The position numbers and the translations under genes are program-made. Positions 44,788 through 58,084 of a stretch of DNA of 64,000 nucleotides are shown one piece after another. Source of the stretch: Ophiosphaerella korrae. Lineage: Eukaryota; Ascomycota; Dothideomycetes; Pleosporales; Phaeosphaeriaceae. The stretch's first letter is position 1. Every line of letters starts with the position of its first letter. The notes beneath the pieces were generated by a model. It did not search any database, was not told where the DNA came from, and saw only the letters and a program-made list of their open reading frames with translations. The stretch spans positions 62,001 to 126,000 of the forward strand of contig JALNQF010000097.1 of the NCBI GenBank assembly GCA_028456385.1, read 5' to 3'.

Positions 44788-47700
44788 GAAGAGGAAATGT
44801 AGGGTGCTGGAGATGATCCAATCTCTGAAGGCCAAGGTAAATGTATTCTGTTCAATCCATATGAGTATGTGGTATTTATTTTCTACAAAGTAATGAAAAA
44901 CACGCAAGCAAGGAGAGAAAAAAACTCTCAATCCAGTCTATTCATCAGGTAGATCAAATTGACACGGTTTCATACTCAACCTTGGGAACATAGATCTTTG
45001 AAGCCCAACGATACAGGATAAATCGTGTGTATTGACTGCCAGATATGAACGACATTAAAGTAGGCGCGTTTTTCAAATCTGGCCCCCCAACATGTGCAGT
45101 CAGCCTTAATTTATGTTTCATGCCCGACGAGTTCTTACCAAAGTACATTCCTCAGGCAATGTCACAATCCATAGAGTGCAATCTCTCACGTGACCTTACC
45201 GCAACTACTTCAATGCTACCCACCCCCAAGGAGGAAAAAAAAAACTAAAACTAAAACTAAAACTAGAGAAACTACCTATTTCCATAGCCGGACAGGGTCA
45301 CCCCCCCCCCTCGCCTAGATTACCAGGACCCTGCATCCGCACCTAACCCAAAAGACGCGCCCATCCACCCACATACGTCACACAACATTTAGACATGAAA
45401 GCAAAGTAGCCACATTGAACGTGAAAGTCAATGCAAAAGGCCGATTATTGAGCTGTAGTTCATTCTGCACAAAGCATCAAGGCACATAGAGCGGCGGTCC
45501 ATGGCTCCGGACGGCTCGGCCACGATTGGTTGCGTCGCAGGTGCAGAAAGCAATTAGGCGAGTGTAGAAATGAACAGGCAAGCGCGAGGGGTCAGCCTGG
45601 TATAGTGGCGCAGATTATGCATGGAGCTGGACGGGGGCAGGCTCAAGCAAACCTTTTATTTTGGCAAATAGTCATAACCGCAGTCGACAGACCTTCCCTC
45701 GCGGCGGGATTGCCGGCACATCGTGCTGGAGGATTGTTTACATGTGTCACGTGCTTATAAGAGCCGCATCCATGGATGGCCGTGGGGTAGGCGATGAATT
45801 TTGGGCGCGCGTGGAGTTTGTTTGTCGATCGTTTCGGATACTGGATGGATTGGGAAGTTTGTTTGCCACACTCAGATCTTTGTCACGACCGGCGTAGATC
45901 AAAAAAAAACCTATTTTGTGCCTAGCGGCAGGGTAGTGCCGTTGAGCGTCGTGTCTGGCGTTGGTCTTGAGTCAGTACATGATATCCGCGCGGTTGAGTA
46001 TGCCAGTGCTGCTTGTGTGAGGTTGGCCCGAACTCTCCAATTCTCACCAAGACCATGACAGATGTCAATTGCGGTTCGGCAACTCCTTGTCATGGGTATG
46101 GGGGCACGGGTGATCAGCATTTGTGGTGTGAGTCGCAGACGGCATGACTATCGTATGATCAAGAAGGTGATCCTCTGGGAATTCCCTAGTAATGGGAGGA
46201 CAATAGAAGTCTAAAAAAATCATGGGGAGAAACCAGCAGCGAATGGCAATGCGTTGAATAAACTGCCGCTAGTGGTCTGCAAGTTTCAGACTCCCCAACA
46301 TGGTTGCCGTTAGAAGAGATGCACTGGGCCGAAGATAATGCGGGTTTAATGTACAATACTTACAAACGATGCATGTTCTAGATTTGGGAGAGTTTTTTGT
46401 TTGGGGAGGGGGGGGGGGCATATGCAACCTGGCGGAGCATGTATTTTGCAAGCAAAGCAAGCCGCTGTGCAGCCGTGCAGACGTGCAGAGTTTTCTTCTT
46501 GTTCCAACTGCACGGTATCCAGTTACTGGCTGCCATGCAATGGCAGGCCGAGAGAAGATGAAAAGCTACAGGTAAGTCATGCGAGGGGTGTCGGATGTAA
46601 GATTGGTATTCGCCAGAAGAGCGTGGGTCGCAGTAGAGCTACATAGATGTTACATGAGATTGCGCCTCCCCACAGGCTGAAGGTGCAAGGTCATGTCATT
46701 ACCATGACTGCCTGTCCCGCCGTACTCGCCAGTGAATGTGGCGCTGGCCGCCTCTGCACCTGGGCTTTTTCAGCAATCCGATCGGCCAGGTACCAGTGGC
46801 TCGGCTATATTTGCCGTAGGGCACGCGAGTGTCCAGCTGCCAATCCGCCTTCATATCGACTTGCGTTAAAATGCATCGGGGATACGGGCCATGGAAGTTG
46901 CTGCATGCACGAAACCGGCCTTCTTCTCAAGTTGATGAAGGAGGGAGTGCGATTTCGGGTAGTGGTTCGTGCTGCGAGGGTGTTTATTGCTTGCACACAG
47001 TAAGCAGCTAGCTGCAAGTGGCGTACCAAGATGTATACCAAGATGTGGAGGTCAAGCCTGGCGTCGCGCCGCGTTTGGCGCCAGCGCCAGTTTAGCGCAC
47101 GAGCCTGTGAGGGCACAAGCACACAGACCTGCGGGACGGGATGACGGGCATAAAGTTTGGGAAAGGGTCTTGTTTTCTCACTTGTCTTGCTCGCCTTACT
47201 CGTGAGCAGTCTGGCGCACTCACGGAGCATGGCATTTTGGGCGGCTTGGCCGGTGACAAATTAGCGCACGGTGCCATGATAGACAGGGGCGCGCAAAATT
47301 ATGGAAACGCACGATGATGAATGATGGGGTCCGGCGAAACAAGAATGCATGCAAAGGCCGGCGCTGCTTGAGCCCCAACTAGAACCCGCAGCATGCAGAC
47401 CCGCTTGACTGGGCCTGTTGTTGGTGGGAGGACTCCTGGACCCTAGCCATCTTGGCCCTTACTGCGCCATCAGTATAATCATGCAGCCAGAATGGCTCCT
47501 CTCCGGCGACAAATATCGAACTTTATGTACAAAAGGCGCCGTGTGCATTTTGGTCGTGGCATTCATAATTCTCCGCCATTTGCCTCGGTGTAAGCGATGG
47601 CCCAAAGTGGAGACTGTCCGTGAGGGGTTCCTTCAGCCACCAGCGCGAGCCAGAAAGATACTTAGCACTTGGGTACCTACCTAGTTCGCCTGCCATCTTT

Positions 47701-48560
47701 GAATGGTTCGTCGGGAACAGTGCCCTGTCGCTGCTCGTAGCGCCATTACATGGCTGGCCTTGATAACGAGCCGCCTTCACACCTCCTATTATCCAGCACA
47801 TCTTCATGTGCAAAAAGGATGCCAAGAGCACAACTCCAGATCAGACGGCTTGGGCCGCAGCTGTATCATTAGACAGCCTAGAGAGTTGCATATGTACCCC
47901 CACCAGCCACGTCAAACTTCGATTTGTCAAACGAACACACCCGCCAGCTTCAAGTGATGGTCGAGCACAGTCCAAGGTTGCGGAGAGGTCTATGAGGCAC
48001 CGCGGGTTGATGCGGGCCATGGTTCGCGCTATATGTAGTCTCTGTAGCGTGATTTCATGGCATTTGGAGGCGGGCCAACACGGTGTATCGCGTGGAGGAG
48101 AAATAATGGCAGCCATGATTGCATGTGTCAATTGAAGTTGGAATTAGGTTTTATGCTGTGCCTTCGTTTGTGTGACTGAGTGCCATGTGACAGGCACAGA
48201 CACCCAGCTCCAGCGTCAGTAGGAAGCGAGTTTGGATTGCTTACATGACGCATGAGCATTTTGCATAGACTACAAGGGCGACATGCTGTCAAATGCCCAA
48301 CAGGAGGGGATATTGCAATTTTTGCACCGACAAAGATGCTGAACACCTGAACACCGTGGATGAACCATACCGTCCCATTTTGGTGACCCAGGAGCCAACC
48401 CAACCAGTGCTCCATAATGGGTCGAGAAAAGAAAAACATAGTCAGACGCGCTTCCATGACCATGATAAAAGCGTCGCGTCGAATCGTCAAACGTCTAACA
48501 TTACTGCTTCCAAGACGTGGCTGGGAACCAAATGCGCTAACAAAAGCGGAGAAACGCCTT
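44788..48560. other. 3.8-kb gene-free region
   Basis: Between the amidohydrolase 3' end and the GT2 3' end. No frame shows a recognisable domain or splicing pattern on either strand. It includes an (AAAACT)n tract at about 45236-45264, a C run at 45301-45310 and a G run at about 46406-46417. No tRNA-like fold was noticed. No transposon ends were recognised. Confidence 0.5.
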
Positions 48561-50225
48561 TTAAGCCAAACTAGAAGGGATGCAAAAGCCTCTCTCGCGA
48601 AGCATGCGTCCGCCCGGAGGAGGCGTCAGTGGAGGAGTAATTGTAGCCATGGGTGGAATCGGCAACATCCTAATATTGTCATCGGCATCTGCGCCCTCGC
48701 GAGTGCCCCATGTTGTCTGTTGGCCGGCAGTTAGTCATGAAGGTGTGAGCGCTTGGTGCGGGGCTGGGACAAACCTCCGTGACGGTGATGCAACCGTACA
48801 ACTTGATTAGATTGTGGAAATAACCAAAGAGCACCGAGACTGGGATGAATCGGACGTCGCCCGGGTTCCTTAACAAATGCGGAACTAGCTTTATCGTCTT
48901 CGCGAACACAAAGTGGGCGAGAAAGAGGGCCCAGAAGGCTGAGCGCTGCCGGTGGTCCACCTGGGCGTGCTGCTGCTGCTGGTCGTCTTCAGCTACATAA
49001 TAGCCTGACTCGGAAAGGGCAAAGCAAAAGGAAGCAAACAGGAAGCAGTCGAGGAGGAAGGCCCATTGCGTGATGGTGGTCTGGAAGACGGCATACATAG
49101 ACCATGGGTAGTTGCTGTGGCACAACATGAAATTAGCGAATGCATCTTTGGTGCAGTAAGCTGGGAGGGGCACGGCCTTGGCGTCCAACGACGCCAAAGA
49201 GGGTGTAGAGGCCGGGAAGCTAACTCACCACCACATTCGGCCTTCGCTCAGACTAGTCAGGTTGCTCCTCCAGTTAGAGCGCACCCAGCGCAGACACTGA
49301 CGCAAGTACTTGGAATCGTCCTCGAGCGTTGTCTCTACCTCGCACTCGCGGTGGTTCTGCAGCTGGATCTTCCAGTCATGTGAGAAGAGCCATCGAGTGA
49401 TGAAATTGTCATCGTCCGCATTGAGAAAATGGTCGCTTCCCCATGTTTCGTGCGTGAAGCCATAGGTGAAGTTTGGATCTTGCAGGATTTCTGAGCGATA
49501 TGCCACCGCTCGTCCGGACAGACATGGAAGTCCTCCGTCGATCCAGTTGCAGGCCGTGCAGTCAAAGTTCCTCCTGACCAAATAAATGGCTCCGAGGAAT
49601 TCCCAGATACTCGATCGGTTGGAGCGACGCAGCTGCTGATTTGTTCCCACGCCACCTACGCGTGCATCTTCAAACGGAGCCAGGATCCATTTGGTGAACT
49701 TTTCGGGCAGCCACACATCATCATCCAGCAAGAGGGTGATTTTGGTTTCAACTTCGGGGATGGCCCGGCAGAGTTGCCGGCGTTTGTTGGCTTGGCTTAC
49801 TGACAGCACCTGTATTATTTTGGGGTTGCCCAGCTCTTCAACCATCTGGTATACCCGCTTCACTTTCGAGTCGGGTGTTACCAGAAGCAGCTCAAGAGGT
49901 TCGAGGCGGTATGCGCTTTGCACAGTCTCCTTCAATTGCTGAAGATCCTCGGCTACGGTCGGGATGATTACCGTCATGTCTTTGGATGTGATGGTGGGAT
50001 CTTCAACAGGTTGCATAGGCGCATACGTCCAGTAGCTCGCCAGATTGACCCATAGTCTGATATAACGAAACAAGCTGGCATAGCGAGTCAGTTACACGGT
50101 CAAAGTGCGGGAAGAGCTGGCCATGGCTGGTAGTGTGTAGCATAGATAGATGGAACATACAAGAGGGCTATGAATATACAAAACCAACTCCAATTGGGAA
50201 ACAGGCTAAAGGAAAAGGGAAACAT
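48561..50225 (-). CDS. GT2: Family 2 processive glycosyltransferase (fungal GT2 / Cps1-like)
   Basis: Membrane polysaccharide synthase in four exons: 50225-50161, 50074-49229, 49114-48775 and 48716-48561 (1407 nt, 468 residues). Exon 1 (MFPFSFSLFPNWSWFCIFIA) completes the first membrane helix, which runs into FLFRYIRLWVNLASYW. Catalytic features: VTVIIPT at the start of the GT-A fold, LLLDDDVW (metal-binding aspartates), ETWGSDHFLNADDDN, and the acceptor/processivity motif RQCLRWVRSNWRSN (Q-x-x-RW). C-terminal membrane helices (ITQWAFLLDCFLFASFCFAL, AFWALFLAHFVFA) precede TTWGTREGADADDN and a Pro-rich tail. Homologues in plant-pathogenic Dothideomycetes are needed for hyphal growth on surfaces and virulence; the polymer is unknown. 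Gene-free stretches lie on both sides. Confidence 0.88.
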
Positions 50226-53200
50226 GGCAACTACCAACGAGCGTGTAGTATTAGTACGGAAGGTGAACTACGACAAGTGGACAGCAAACGAAGATCACAT
50301 CGAATGGTGGGAGCAAAAAAACCCGCTTGCATCGGGGAAGCAGCGGAAGTATCAGTATTTAAACACATGATTGCGGGTGGGCTAGGGCGGCGAGGTCATG
50401 GTTCGCTTCCCGGCGCTCTTTAAGCTGCAGGAGATATCCTTAGCAGACTTTGGGGTAGTGTCAACCTGGCTTGAGCATGAGGTAGTTGCAAAAATCCCAC
50501 AGGCGGGCCAGGTGCGTGCCCATTCGGGAATAGTAGCTGCGCCGAGTGAGCGCGAGCGTCATGTCTTGGATCCCGCAAACCGTTGAATCGCTCGCATATC
50601 CTGGGCACCCTGGACACAGCGCCCTCAGGGATCGCCTGCATCGTGATGCGTCCTACGACAGGCCTATGTGCGTACAACGCCCTGTGCGTTTTCTGGCTGG
50701 TTTTGTGCTGCGTGGGCACGAGACAGTACGGTGCCCCACCTACCACCTCGTGGCGCCATCAGACTCACATATCGGCAGCGTGCAGTGGGCCTGCTTAACG
50801 CCAACATGCCGCGCGAAAGAAGCGATATGGGGAAAGGCCGCGCGGGCAGCGAACCATGCGGCTGATGATCGATGGGTCAATATATGGCTCAGCTTGGCGG
50901 CAGTCCCATCTGAGATCACTCGCTCTAGGCCCAATTGCGCACTCATCCACCCACAGTGACATGCACTAGCCGCTGCACGCGGCTTCCAGCAGCCGTAGCT
51001 GATGGCAACAATAGGCGTCCACCCACCTTTTAGTGGCCGCAGGGCTGGTGTCTGTCGACTTTGTCTATCAGATGTCAAAGTCCTGTCGTATCTGTTGGCC
51101 TCGACCACGGCTAATTGCTGATGGCCGTCACGGCTCTTCAGTGCCGCAATCCAGTAACTGGCCAACGGGAAATTTTCCCAGCTGCAGCAACAATAGATTG
51201 CCCGCGTTTGACCAGCTTAGCCGAGCCTCCGCAACCGTGGCCTGCAATACCCAGTACCGCCGAGCAAGACTGGGACAACGTGGGTGCAATCCTGGTGCTC
51301 GTGCCCTATTGCGTAAAGCAACATCAAGCGGCCTTCCTACACTGGCCGCCCTACCTCCACTCGCCGGACACATTACCACATGTACTGTAGCGTGGAGCAG
51401 AACAACACATCTGTCTTCATGATTGCCAGCAATCAATTGCAACGAGCCGCTGGGGCCAGCGCAGTGGGAGGTACCTGCACCGGCTGAAGAGGTACATGGT
51501 CCGCATCTAGTTGTAATCCCACACCTACCTGGCCTGGGAGCCTGTACCTTGCCCTCGCAGATCACAGCTGGCGGCCCGCCGGAAAGACATACGCGCCTCT
51601 TTTCTATTCGATCAAGCACCTACAGGCCTGTACATGCATAAACAGCAGGTAATATAATGAGGGTGGGGTGGACGGCCGCTATTGTATGCAAGCAATCGAA
51701 AACCGAATCCGGATAGCATCTGTAACTTTCCAGCATCGGGTCGGAGTTTTACCAACTTTTTTTCTCTTGATTTCCGTTTTTTTTTTTTTCAAGTGTGCAT
51801 GTTGTTTCTTCTGGGGTGTGAGTGGCTGTCGCTCCTATAGATTGATCATGTATAGTAATTGAGGTCAATTTTACCAACACTGCAAAACTGGTCAAAAGGC
51901 TGCATGTGCACAGAATAAACTTGCCTCTCAGCTGCCCCATGTATTTCAAGACATTGTGATAAAGAATGTCGCTAAGAAGCTTAAAACACATGGTAGGGTT
52001 GCGTCATTAGCCTTAGGCACGGGGGTGGTTTGATCTCCGCGGATTACTGTACGGATCGGTTCCCGCATCCTCGCGAGCGACCCAGAGTGGAACCAGATAC
52101 GTGTCTATGGAAGCACGGCCGTTCGCTTCTGCATTGCAACGACACAGCCCGATAGGTAGATGTTTGAGGAATTTTAAGAGCAGCATACATCTGACGACTC
52201 TATTTCTGCAGGCTCTCTCTTCTCATTCAGTTGTGCTGAGGACCCATTTGAAATCCACCTACCTATCAATATGCAGAGTCGATATCGTAGAATTCAAATC
52301 GGGCTTCCCGAGACAGAATGTCATCGCCACACGATGACTAGATATAGAGATGGAGTGATGACAAAGTGAGCCATCTCTAGAAATCTTGGTATGCATTTGA
52401 TGAAGGTCCAAGCAGGTTCAGGCTGATTGATAACTCGGTCAGACAAGCGTGAGCGCCATACCTGTGCGATTCCTGTAACGGTCGGTGACTGCAGCTTCTC
52501 TCGCTAGATAGCCACGGATATTGGTCGCTTCCCGGATATGGATACAGCCAGGTACCCACCACTTAACTCTGCAATAGCTGGAAGTATTTTTCCTGGGATC
52601 TGGGACGGTCCATTAAACAGGCGCCCCTTATCTAGCCATGTTCAAGAGGCCCCTTGCCTGACAAGAGGTAATGACATACGGCAATGGAAAATGGATTTGT
52701 ATTGTTGTTGAACATGGAAAAAGCCTCGACGAGATTGCGTATATTGCGTCGGATGTTGAGAATAGAGGAGGACACATGAAGTACAGGACATGTAAGCGAA
52801 GTCGATTTATTGATGTGATGAATTGGTCAAGGGAAGAGCTCTGGGATTTTGATTTTGTTAATTTGAGGCAATGCAGAGCACTGGTGGAGTGACTGATCTG
52901 GCTAACGAAAGTGTCAGGTCAAAGTGAGCCTACGTTGAAGTTAGAGAGAAAGGGAGAGAAGGAGTTTTTCGATTTGGCGTGTGAGGAAAGGACGAGTCGC
53001 TGTCGAGGTCAGCCGCGCCTCCCCATACTGCCCACGACAAGGAAGGTGCCGGTCACGTGACAGTACCCCAGGATGGCCTACAGTGCACAGAGACGGCAGG
53101 TCAGAGATGGCACTTGTTCATTTCCTGATTCAACATGGCCTCAAAGATTTGGCGTGTATGCTGTACCATATAGATTTTGGCCAAGGCCAGCGCAATAGTG

Positions 53201-56200
53201 CTCGCTCCGCGGCGAGCAACTGGCACACAGGCTATGGGTGGTGAAGAGATGGATGGATGCTGTGGATGGGGCTGGCAGCGTGACGGCCGCCTCAGCCGCT
53301 TAGCGTGCTCGGACTCGGGAATGGAACATCAGCCAGACGAGTAGAGCTACCAGCTACGCGAGCCATTCTGGATAGCAGAGCGGGCTCTCATCGCCCTTGG
53401 CCAATGATGCACGAATATGGAATATGATGGAAGCGAGACTGGCACCGTGGCGCTGCCTAGCCATTCCTACCTACCCGCAACGCTCGTTCGGAGGGGGTCC
53501 GGGGTGTGGCCAGCCCATCCTTGGCTGTTAGCCGCTTGTTCCCTAGCGTGACGCCAATGCTCGGGCACTAGTCCTAGGCGGCTCTAGCGGACCACATGAG
53601 GCACCACACAGAACATCCGCACGTCACCACAGACCTGTCATAGGGCTCCAAATGCTCTAGCTTGCCATGCTGCTCAGAGGCACCTACGCGCCGCCATGGA
53701 CCTCTCGCTACTCAATCCTAGACTGGTTCGCAGCTCATCATCATCCTACATCCTATGGGGAGCAAGTCCCGCCGTCCCGCCAGCTGCACCTCATACGATT
53801 CGACCAGGTTCTGGTGTTCTGACCCCAAGACTACGCCACATTCAATTACACGCACCCTGCAGACACGGGCGCTCGCCCGAGCAAGGACTTGCCTCCATCT
53901 TCCTCTCTCCACAGCCGCCATAACTTCCGACTCGACTACTTCCAGTTACTCCGCTGATCGGTGTGATGACTGCTACTTGCATGCGCCTACACTACGATAT
54001 GAGGGAATCCTCTCCCTTCTTCCCCTATGTCGGCACCCATGCCGGCTCTGTTGGTGGCATGTCGCAACCTTATCCTTCACCCCACTTTTTGGTAATAAGC
54101 CCTTGCACTTATCCATGTGCTTTTCGCCGCCATTCTTGGTTCAATATCAAGGCCACTGCTGCCATCCTTAAATGGGTGGAAAACTATCTTTGACGTTGTG
54201 CATCAGCCACGCTATTTTGGTGCCGATTAGCAAGTCTGGGGTTTGATTGGCACAGCTGCCACAAGACCACCTTTTCCCACACTTGCCTGACCCAGGACTA
54301 ATTTTCGCTGCTTACCAGTATCCATCAAATCCTTCTACTGGTGCTCGTCTATCGACTGAAATCACCACCACATTCGTCATGTCTCACTACCACAGCACTA
54401 ATCTCGTCAACTGACTGGAAAATTCCACCCTGTGCCAAATACACCTTCCCTGCAACTCAATACACAATCTGGCCTCTCACATTTATTGCATTACTCGGCT
54501 GAATTAGTGCTTAGAGAATCGCATCTAAACGCCGCAGTTACACTCTACCGCTCCATATCGTCTTGCGTCATGGTTCTTCAGGCCTGGCTGATCTCGACCA
54601 AGCAGTTAACTCAAAACGGGTACGTACTTTGTGCTGTCGTTGCTACATAGCCAATCGGCAATGCGCAGACTTGTTGAGGGCTAGAGCTTCACAGTTCTGC
54701 AGGATGCACCTACTCTCAGCCAAGCGCATCATATTATGCAGTCGCCGAACGGCAGAATTCGCCGCATCGACGTATGTTTTGCGAAGGCACCTTGTGTTAC
54801 CCACTGCTCTTTCGCTGCATCAGATCCGGCATGGTAGTCAATCACGGCTCAGCGTTTGACACACTCACCCACGCGAGTATCCATTCTCGGCCACCTGAGG
54901 AAACGATGAGTCGTAATCCCGCCAAAAACAAAGCCTTGCATCGGTTCTTGGGCCACACCATCCCAAACCCTCGGAACCGACTCGAACCAAGAGGATCGAT
55001 CGCAGTACTGGCCACCGTCACGAACACATTTCATAGCTGACTTTTCCACGCCATGTGTTACATTGCCGGCCAAATTTCACAAGTCTCCTACCACGTTTCT
55101 CGGACGCGGCCGCCTTACACGACGGCAATACATTTACGATCATGCATCTAAAATACCATAGGTGGGTACCGTCTGCGCAATAGCGACCAACCCTGCTTCA
55201 GCTCTCTTGTGTAACATTGCCAATATCACCAAATCTAAACAACTAGAGAATATGCGTCAAATGTTACCAGTAATGTGTGTACTTTTACCAACACGTTTGG
55301 CGTTCACGCTCGGAATTTATTGAATCGTCTAGCTACCTCTTGGCAACAAACAGGATATATAGCGGATTGCAAGAAGATTGATGTTCGAAGGAGATTCTTG
55401 ATTACTCGTAGGCCAAGAGTAATGCTATGGTGGGGCTAATTGCAGCCCATTGCACAACCACGAACATGGCGCCTTTTTATCCGTGGCACCATACGCGCTA
55501 TTGCCACACTTTCTTACATCTGTCGGCTATGTTTCTTCAGTATGGTGGACCCTTGAGCGATTTTCCAGCCTAATATTCGTTCTACTGCAACTTTCGGTCG
55601 GGTCCAATTTGAACGAAACCTCCCCAATTATTCTATACGAATCCCACGAATGACGAAGAGCTATGACTACATTGCAACCAGAGGTAGCGGTCGAGAGCTA
55701 CAAGTCGCCGCGTCAAGCGATGGCGTGCTACGCTGCACAAACTCTATATATCGAGCATGGCCAATCCGGAAATCAGCGTGACTGTGGGTGAGTGCCAATG
55801 TTCCACAGCCTCGCGCTCTGTGGCTTGTCGTGCTTAATCGCGAACTGGTACATTGAACATGTAAGAACTACGATTAGTTGTTGAAAGATTTTGCTGATTA
55901 TCAGTAGTGTTCTTTGTATCGGCAACTGGAACATTCAGAGGACACCAAGTTTCACTTTTGAAAACTCTTGGAAAACTGAGATGAAGGAAATCATGTGGAT
56001 CAGTTGTGCTTACTGGCGCTACTGGACAAATGAGAGGAACGACTATGTACAGGGTCATGCTCGATCTTCATTCCAGAAAAATAACTGGGTTGGGCTGTGA
56101 GATTGGTTGGATTTATCCGTGCTTACTGCTTCTCAGATCTCAATCGCCACTTACGGCCATCTACCTGTGCTAGAAGATACACAACACGGCCTCACAGCGA

Positions 56201-57181
56201 TAGCTCTCTAAAAGCCGCGCGCTTCCCAAACAAATTGCTCGTAGGAGCAAGTTACCTTGCAGTGGAGCTAGCTGGAGAACGTTCCGTACAAGACTTACAT
56301 ACCCGCGGAGCCATCTCTGGAAGGAATTTTGGTCGAGGAGCGCAAGATAACTACGATCAATTTCTTACGTCACAGAAAACCTAAAGGATCTCGCATGAGG
56401 GCCACAGGGAGTTCCGAAGATCGATAGGCTTACTGATACGTATGTATCTCCGAGAATGGAGCGTGCATCTAAAGCCTATCAGAGTAATTCACCGCATAAG
56501 CGACGCAGTCTCACAAGACATCGAAAAAGATTTCTCACACGACAAGCTTCTTCGGGCAAATGACCATGTATTGAAATCAAAATACTTGTACCCTAATAAC
56601 TCTAGCCACCGATTAACGAAATCCAGCCACCCGTTCGTCGACAAAACTCTCAAGACACGAAGAATCTATGGCATACACTTGCTCAAGCCACGTTACTGGA
56701 TGCACGAAACTCAGATCAGACGACATCTCGCAGCCATGCATATGTTTATTGAAATGCTTCAACCTGACTCACCGCTGCTGTGGCAATAGCTATAAGACGG
56801 TCATAGCCCCCTCGGGGTTGCCGAGGAACACTCAACTCGACGAGAGTCATAACCCATGCAATATCCTAACAGTAGACTCAATGAATCAAATAAGGTAGAA
56901 ACTTGTAGACAAGAAATTCTACGCAGATTCTCTGTGTAGAGCAATATTTATTCACGATTAGAGGTGAGGTTGAGGTGAGGATAAGTACCCTAGAGAGGCA
57001 TGACTTGACTGCCCTCTATTTTGATCTGATCTTGCGCAAAGGTGAAAGAAAAAGCTCTTCCAATTTGAAGAAAAGGATTTCGCTTCTGACAATGAAAACT
57101 TCAAAAACCATCAAGGTGAAAGCACGTCAGGGGCCCAAGGGAGTGTGGGAATATTAATCTTATATGTGACTCAATTCTGTG
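50226..57181. other. 7.0-kb gene-free region upstream of GT2
   Basis: Between the GT2 start codon and the 3' end of the L-rhamnose dehydrogenase gene. I found no domain, no supported exon chain and no transposon ends. Open frames such as 50546-50959 (plus) and 56442-56789 (plus) have no recognisable content. Composition is ordinary, not TA-rich, so RIP-decayed repeats do not explain it. It may contain the GT2 promoter, a long leader, noncoding RNA or lineage-specific genes I cannot recognise. Confidence 0.5.
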
Positions 57182-58084
57182 TTACTGTAGGTTAACAAAT
57201 AAGCCTCCGTCGACAAGTAGTTGTGCCCCAGTCACATAGTTCGACAAGTCGCTTCCTAGAAACACAGCCGGCCCCGCCAAATCTGCCGGTACGCCTGTTC
57301 GACCCAGCGGAATCCTGCCCTCCATGTATGTTCTCTTCGCCTCGTCTTCTAGATCCTTCTCATTAAGCTGTGTCTTGATGGTGCCGGGCAATAGAGCATT
57401 GCAGCGGATGTTGTATTTTCCGAGGGCGCAGGCGGAGGATTGGATAAGGGAGAGCACACCAGCCTTGGTGGGCGTGTAGTGGCCCTGTTGCGCGCCCCCA
57501 ACGAGGGCGGATATGGAGGATATGCCGATAATGCTGCCCCCCGGTGGGGATTGCTTTGAAAATTGTGTCGCGGCGGCGTGGATGGTGTTGTATGCGCCTG
57601 TGAGGTTAGTGGAGATTGTTTTGTTCCAGAGATCGGGTGTGATTCTGTGGTGCCGGCATGTTAGAAAACGATGCATCGAGTGGAGATTATACAGGAAGCA
57701 TGGGGTATGGGCGTACTCGAGAAACTCTCTGAATTCGCAAATGCCAGCGTTGCTGATGAAGACGTCAAGACGCTGCCATTGCTCGATGGCGGCGGCGACG
57801 AGCTTCTTGCCCGTCTCATGATCGCTGACGTCGCCTGGTACTTGTATCAGTCGTTTCGTTGCTTTCTCTTTCCCGCCTAGGCCTAGTGAGGCTTCGTCGA
57901 AGAGCGATTGGAAATGGTCCGAGGACTTGGGGTCACCAAGATGGTTGACTGCTACGTTTGCGCCGTGTGCAAGGTATCCCAGTACAATTGCGCGTCCGAT
58001 GCCTGTTACGCCGCCGGTAATGGCCATGGACTTACCCACCAGCAGCTGAGGCGGCGGTGCCGCTGTGCTCGGCCTTCTCCACAT
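57182..58084 (-). CDS. lraA: L-rhamnose 1-dehydrogenase (short-chain dehydrogenase)
   Basis: NAD(P)-dependent oxidation of L-rhamnose to L-rhamnono-1,4-lactone, the first step of the non-phosphorylated pathway. Two exons, 58084-57717 and 57644-57182 (831 nt, 276 residues). SDR motifs: cofactor loop AITGGVTGIGRAI, VNHLGDP after strand 2, SNAGICEFREFLE, catalytic Ser in GISSISALVGGA and YxxxK in HYTPTKAG. VFLGSDLSNYVTGAQLLVDG and the ending GLFVNLQ are characteristic of fungal L-rhamnose dehydrogenases rather than SDRs in general. The ATG at 58084 gives an N-terminus about 20 residues longer than the core fold; an earlier start is possible but not needed. It is divergent from a Clr5-domain protein over 352 bp. 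Confidence 0.86.
   Translation of the reverse strand: MWRRPSTAAPPPQLLVGKSMAITGGVTGIGRAIVLGYLAHGANVAVNHLGDPKSSDHFQSLFDEASLGLGGKEKATKRLIQVPGDVSDHETGKKLVAAAIEQWQRLDVFISNAGICEFREFLEYAHTPCFLYNLHSMHRFLTCRHHRITPDLWNKTISTNLTGAYNTIHAAATQFSKQSPPGGSIIGISSISALVGGAQQGHYTPTKAGVLSLIQSSACALGKYNIRCNALLPGTIKTQLNEKDLEDEAKRTYMEGRIPLGRTGVPADLAGPAVFLGSDLSNYVTGAQLLVDGGLFVNLQ

Noticed and set aside
45236..45264. (AAAACT)n tract considered as an interstitial telomere-like repeat
   Set aside because: The unit is not the fungal telomere repeat TTAGGG or its complement, and the copy number is low.
50546..51619. Open frames on both strands in the region upstream of GT2
   Set aside because: Overlapping frames of similar length on both strands, without domains or plausible introns, are most likely chance.
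56442..56789. 115-codon plus-strand frame with an ATG
   Set aside because: No recognisable motif, codon pattern or neighbour supports it; kept only as a place to check with RNA-seq.
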